This document shows, one piece after another, positions 6,547-9,129 of a stretch of 9,129 nucleotides of DNA. Each line of letters starts with the position of its first letter. Position 1 is the first letter of the stretch. Position numbers and translations under genes: made by a program. Under the pieces are notes generated by a model that was given only the letters and a program-made list of their open reading frames with translations, was not told the origin of the DNA and did no database searches. The stretch covers positions 1 to 9,129 of the forward strand of contig JADZET010000126.1 in NCBI GenBank assembly GCA_020850375.1, in the 5' to 3' direction. Source of the DNA: Phycisphaeraceae bacterium (GTDB taxonomy: Bacteria > Planctomycetota > Phycisphaerae > Phycisphaerales > Phycisphaeraceae).

Positions 6547-7771
6547 CAATGCTCGGTGTGTCGAGCAAAGCATGCGTGATGGCGTCAGTCTTTACCAAGC
6601 CAGTTGACCCAGGTCGGAAGACGGCATTTAGAACAAGGGTGCGATGAGCCTCTTCGATTGCAGCTTTTCGCTTTAGCATAGCCAAATACGTATGGATCAT
6701 TGTCACCCGTTCATCTGCATCTGATGCCATATGCAGATTGCTTAGCCACACACGGCTAATCACACGTAGCGACCATGCCAGAAAAGTAAACACTACGCCC
6801 ACAGTGGCTATTCTTTCAAGCCACACGTTTCCGCTAGGCTGTGTGGTTGGCGTCATGCCGTTGAGCAGTTGTTTGACCGTGTCTAAAACAAGCTCATGCA
6901 TGCCAAGCACATAAAACGACAATTGAATGGTTGAAAACGCCCCAGCAAGCAGCAGTGAAAAAAAGAAAATCCCCCAGAGCCAGGACTGTCGCTTGTGGTG
7001 TTTACGTTTGTTCATCCAATACCTAGCGGGCGCGGAAAGAGTCATGTGCTCGTGAAAGTTACTTAGGGTGGTTGCTAGCTTGTCTACGCATTTATTGTGG
7101 AATTCGGTGGTGTTATTTGTCCAAGACATGAGTTCGGTCGCTTGGTGATCTATTGATTCTTGAAGCTTGTCTGTTAGGTCTATGGCTTTCTTGTTGTGAG
7201 AGTCCAGAAACTCAGCCATCTGGCTGTTCCATCGTGCCAACTCGGCCGACGCCGCCTGGGAAATGTGTGGTGTAGCATCATCAAGGCCGGTAAGATGGAG
7301 GCGAGCATCAACTATGCCCAAGATAAGCTCTGAAAGGGCATGCGTGCATTTGTTCTTTGGCGGAAGAATTGCAGCCAGTGCTCCAACGGCAGACATTTCA
7401 GTAGATGCGGAGGCATGACATATTAGAAATGCTCCGACTGGGCTGTTGGCTAACGGTAACCCCTGCTCAACATAAAGAGTTTGGATGGCATGTTTAAAGC
7501 GATCGGGGTTCTTGTTGTCAGAGGTGTTCTTTCGCGCAGTATCCGCGACACCTTGAAGGTTTGAAAGGGCGGACGAGACTTGACTAATCCGCTCGATAAG
7601 ATCGGAATTCGCAATGTGATTCAACTGTGATTTACACTTATTGATCCACTGCCATGCCTCTACCTCATGATCAGCCCATTGAATGGCTTGAGCTATGTTG
7701 AGAAGCGCAATCCGCTGACTGTGATGAGGGATCTCGATGTCAATCATGGGAGCTTGGTTGGCCGTTGTCAT
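6536..7771 (-). CDS. Two-TM coiled-coil membrane protein, probably DUF6161 family
   Basis: 411 aa. The ATG at 7771 has AGGAT (7778-7782) 6 bases upstream. Residues 1-170 look helical and soluble with no recognised fold. Residues ~175-245 are a likely coiled coil (LARWNSQMAEFLDSHNKKAI, then DKLQESIDHQATELMSW). A basic patch (YWMNKRKHHKRQSW, 251-264) precedes TM1 (~264-289). TM2 is at ~318-337. The C-terminal cytosolic tail carries NLHMASDADERVTMIHTYLA (345-364) and FRPGSTGLVKTD (385-396). From memory this 'NLH..DA.ER......YLAL......R..vl.alFRP...GivK.D' pattern belongs to DUF6161 proteins, whose function is not established; the assignment is by eye. The N- and C-terminal parts are probably cytoplasmic. 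Base composition is near 50% GC against about two-thirds around it, and its codons (AAT, ATT, TTG, TTT) are unlike those of its neighbours, so recent transfer is likely. It stands alone, convergent to clpB and downstream of thiSG. A defence or stress role is possible but unsupported here. Confidence 0.75.
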   Translation of the reverse strand: MTTANQAPMIDIEIPHHSQRIALLNIAQAIQWADHEVEAWQWINKCKSQLNHIANSDLIERISQVSSALSNLQGVADTARKNTSDNKNPDRFKHAIQTLYVEQGLPLANSPVGAFLICHASASTEMSAVGALAAILPPKNKCTHALSELILGIVDARLHLTGLDDATPHISQAASAELARWNSQMAEFLDSHNKKAIDLTDKLQESIDHQATELMSWTNNTTEFHNKCVDKLATTLSNFHEHMTLSAPARYWMNKRKHHKRQSWLWGIFFFSLLLAGAFSTIQLSFYVLGMHELVLDTVKQLLNGMTPTTQPSGNVWLERIATVGVVFTFLAWSLRVISRVWLSNLHMASDADERVTMIHTYLAMLKRKAAIEEAHRTLVLNAVFRPGSTGLVKTDAITHALLDTPSIGRL

Positions 7772-7777
7772 AGAGCT

Positions 7778-7782
7778 ATCCT
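7778..7782 (-). promoter_or_regulatory. Ribosome binding site of the DUF6161-type gene
   Basis: On the minus strand AGGAT lies 6 bases before the ATG at 7771. It supports this start over the internal ATG eight codons later (MIDIEIP). Confidence 0.5.
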
Positions 7783-7824
7783 GGGTTGGATGGCTAGGTG
7801 AAGTGCTTGCACAGGGCAGGGGAC

Positions 7825-7843
7825 GGCAACACCCATAGTCTGC
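7825..7843 (+). repeat. Direct repeat copy 2 flanking the low-GC gene
   Basis: GGCAACACCCATAGTCTGC differs from the copy at 6528-6546 only at its ninth base (C for T). It lies about 54 bases before the start codon of the minus-strand gene, in its presumed leader. Similarity stops abruptly on both sides of the 19 bases. Confidence 0.75.
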
Positions 7844-7845
7844 AT

Positions 7846-7851
7846 ATCATA
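7846..7851 (-). promoter_or_regulatory. Possible -10 box for the DUF6161-type gene
   Basis: On the minus strand this reads TATGAT, 5 of 6 to the sigma-70 -10 consensus, about 75 bases before the start codon. The -35 region (around TTTCGT) is poor. It lies just outside the second repeat copy, so a transcript would run through the repeat. Confidence 0.3.
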
Positions 7852-7957
7852 ACCGAAGAACGCCTGATTACGAAAAGGAAAATCTTAAGCTGTTGGAAAA
7901 CAAGTCGGCAACTCAAGTGGTTGTCCGCTCGCGAACTGCGTGGCTGTCTTTAGCAGC

Positions 7958-7972
7958 AAGCGACCATCGCTT
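7958..7972 (-). terminator. Small hairpin downstream of thiG, possible terminator
   Basis: AAGCGA and TCGCTT are perfect inverted arms around a 3-base loop, starting 17 bases past the thiG stop in the direction of its transcription. No clear T-run follows on the minus strand, so this is weak. The rest of the 217-base gap between thiG and the DUF6161-type gene (7772-7988) shows only the second repeat and the -10 candidate. Confidence 0.25.
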
Positions 7973-7988
7973 AGCAAGGCGTCCTATC

Positions 7989-8840
7989 TCATTCCCCCGG
8001 GATGTAGCTGATCACGCCGGTCCACGGCGAGCTCGCCGTGGCGTAGAGGCGCTTGGGGATGCGGCCCGCGAGGTAAGCCAATCGGCCGGCTTCGACGCCG
8101 TGGCGCATGGCCTGGGCCATTTTGAGCGGATCTTTGGCGTGGGCGATGCCGGTGTTCAGGAGCACGCCGTCGGCGCCGAGTTCCATGGCGATGGTGACGT
8201 CGCTGGCCGTGCCCACGCCGGCGTCGACGATCACGGGATAGGTCGGGTCGCCCTCCTTGAGCAATTCGAGGATGATGCGGATGGCGTTGGGATTCAGCAC
8301 GCCCTGGCCCGAGCCGATGGGCGAGCCGGCGGGCATGACGCTCGACGCGCCGGCCTCCTTGATCTTGCCGGCCATGATCGGGTCGTCGCTGGTGTAGCAG
8401 AGCACCTTGAAGCCGTCCTTGACCAATTCCCGGCATGCCTCGAGCGTGCCGACGGGGTCGGGCAGGAGTGTCTTCTTGTCGGCCAGCACCTCGAGCTTGA
8501 CCCACTCCTTGCCGGGGTTGCCAAGCTGGTCGAGGATCTCGCGGCCGAGCCTTGCCACGCGCACAGCGTCCTGGGCGGTGAAGCACCCAGCCGTGTTGGG
8601 CAGGATCGTGTAGCGCTTGGTGTCGAGATAATCCAGCAGCGACCGGCCCTGGGCGTCGATGAGTCTCTCTCGCCGCACGGCCACGGTGACCACGTGCGTG
8701 CCGCTGAGATCCAGAGCTTTTTGCATCACGTCAAAGTCGGGGTACTTGCCCGTGCCGACGATCAGGCGCGACTGGATCGCGCGTCCAGCGACGACCAGGG
8801 GGTGATCTTGAATCGTTGTGCTCGCGTGTTCGACGGTCAT
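7989..8840 (-). CDS. thiG: Thiazole synthase ThiG
   Basis: 283 aa cytoplasmic TIM-barrel enzyme. It makes the thiazole phosphate moiety of thiamine from 1-deoxy-D-xylulose 5-phosphate, dehydroglycine/iminoglycine and sulfur from ThiS thiocarboxylate. Visible signatures are [13 protein letters not shown] (24-36), HVVTVAVRR (49-57), [19 protein letters not shown] (80-98), the active-site lysine K115 in [16 protein letters not shown], the phosphate-binding [12 protein letters not shown] (169-180), [10 protein letters not shown] (205-214) and [12 protein letters not shown] (227-238). The length is slightly above the usual 255-270 because of a short N-terminal extension; ATG at 8840 has AAAGG (8851-8855) 10 bases upstream. 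It begins 27 bases after thiS ends and is surely co-transcribed with it. GC content and codon use match the surrounding chromosome, in contrast to the gene downstream. Confidence 0.97.
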   Translation of the reverse strand: MTVEHASTTIQDHPLVVAGRAIQSRLIVGTGKYPDFDVMQKALDLSGTHVVTVAVRRERLIDAQGRSLLDYLDTKRYTILPNTAGCFTAQDAVRVARLGREILDQLGNPGKEWVKLEVLADKKTLLPDPVGTLEACRELVKDGFKVLCYTSDDPIMAGKIKEAGASSVMPAGSPIGSGQGVLNPNAIRIILELLKEGDPTYPVIVDAGVGTASDVTIAMELGADGVLLNTGIAHAKDPLKMAQAMRHGVEAGRLAYLAGRIPKRLYATASSPWTGVISYIPGE

Positions 8841-8867
8841 CCGTGCATCGCCTTTCGGTTAGATCGC

Positions 8868-9065
8868 TCATCCGCCGCCGACGAGGGTCACCACTTCGAC
8901 CTTGTCGCCGTCGCGGAGGGTTTTCTTCTCAGGCTCACGCCGGGGCACCACTTCCATATTGACCTCGACAGCCACCGCCGCTGCGCCTAAGCCCAGGTCG
9001 GCCACAAGATCGCGCACGGTCTGGCCGTGGAATTCGCGCTCGGCGCCGTTGACGGTCAGCTTCAT
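8868..9065 (-). CDS. thiS: Sulfur carrier protein ThiS
   Basis: 65 aa ubiquitin-like beta-grasp protein ([12 protein letters not shown] at the start, typical of ThiS). It ends in VTLVGGG, so it has the C-terminal Gly-Gly that is adenylated by ThiF and converted to a thiocarboxylate, the sulfur donor for ThiG. The length is standard (about 66). GGAG (9073-9076) lies 7 bases before the ATG at 9065. It is the first gene of the thiSG pair within the window. No TPP riboswitch is recognisable in the 64 bases upstream, though the window ends there. Confidence 0.94.
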   Translation of the reverse strand: MKLTVNGAEREFHGQTVRDLVADLGLGAAAVAVEVNMEVVPRREPEKKTLRDGDKVEVVTLVGGG

Positions 9066-9088
9066 GGTGCCACTCCAGACGCCTAAGT

Positions 9089-9127
9089 CTAGCGTGCCGG
9101 GGCGGATTCAGCCGCGCCGGCGTCGGT
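9089..9127 (-). CDS. Possible 3' end of an upstream minus-strand gene (partial)
   Basis: One minus-strand frame at the right edge reads [12 protein letters not shown] followed by a TAG at 9089-9091, the sort of Ala/Pro tail common at the end of GC-rich genes. Only 12 codons are visible and another frame is also open, so this is a weak call. If real, the gene would end 23 bases before thiS and could belong to the same operon. Confidence 0.2.
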   Translation of the reverse strand, partial: TDAGAAESAPAR

Positions 9128-9129
9128 GG

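Noticed and set aside
6528..7843. Integron gene cassette
   Set aside because: A single gene with repeats at both ends suggested it, but I find no GTTRRRY/RYYYAAC core pair or imperfect palindrome of attC type at either repeat.
7772..7988. Remnant of a tandem paralogue of the DUF6161-type gene, suggested by the shared repeat
   Set aside because: Reading the minus strand through the second repeat in the matching frame gives no further resemblance to the protein's C-terminal motifs on either side of the 19 bases.
7893..8990. Plus-strand open frame of 365 codons
   Set aside because: It lies antisense to thiG and much of thiS, which are unmistakable by motif. Its translation is His/Gly/Ala/Asp-rich with no recognisable domain, typical of the opposite strand of a GC-rich gene.
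9077..9090. AGAC/GTCT stem upstream of thiS as part of a TPP riboswitch
   Set aside because: A 4-bp stem only, and the conserved CTGAGA/ACCTGATC thi-box elements are not present in the visible bases.

Overview
The window is GC-rich (by eye about two-thirds G+C), densely coded bacterial DNA, except for one stretch of clearly lower GC at about 6467-7985. No rRNA, tRNA, CRISPR array or recognisable transposase is visible. The gene content suggests a member of the Planctomycetota, possibly a Phycisphaerae-like lineage. That rests on a ParA-type ATPase carrying a C-terminal glycogen-binding-like domain, followed by a large MinD/FlhG-like protein with a degenerate nucleotide site. This taxonomic call is inference and is not proven here.

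Layout. Positions 1-762 (+) hold the 3' end of a ParA-family gene fused to an AMPK/CBM48-type domain. Positions 854-2596 (+) hold a MinD/FlhG-like pseudo-ATPase with a long Pro/Glu linker and a separate C-terminal domain. Positions 2676-3662 (+) hold a class B J-domain co-chaperone of the CbpA type, and 3839-6466 (+) a full-length ClpB disaggregase. The low-GC stretch follows. It carries one minus-strand gene (6536-7771) for a two-TM, coiled-coil protein of DUF6161 type. An 18/19 direct repeat (6528-6546 and 7825-7843) brackets this gene. After it come thiG (7989-8840, -) and thiS (8868-9065, -), and possibly the last codons of another minus-strand gene at the right edge.

How the genes work together. 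The first two genes look like a paired ATPase/pseudo-ATPase of the ParA/MinD class, presumably positioning some cellular cargo. CbpA-type J proteins deliver substrates to DnaK, and ClpB acts with DnaK to pull apart aggregates, so dnaJ-clpB is a proteostasis pair; dnaK itself is not in the window. ThiS carries the sulfur and ThiG builds the thiazole ring of thiamine, a standard two-gene unit. The DUF6161-type gene has no visible link to either neighbour and looks acquired.

The best candidates for something new are the repeat-flanked low-GC membrane-protein gene and the ParA-CBM plus degenerate FlhG pair. No complete new multi-gene system can be demonstrated from this window alone.
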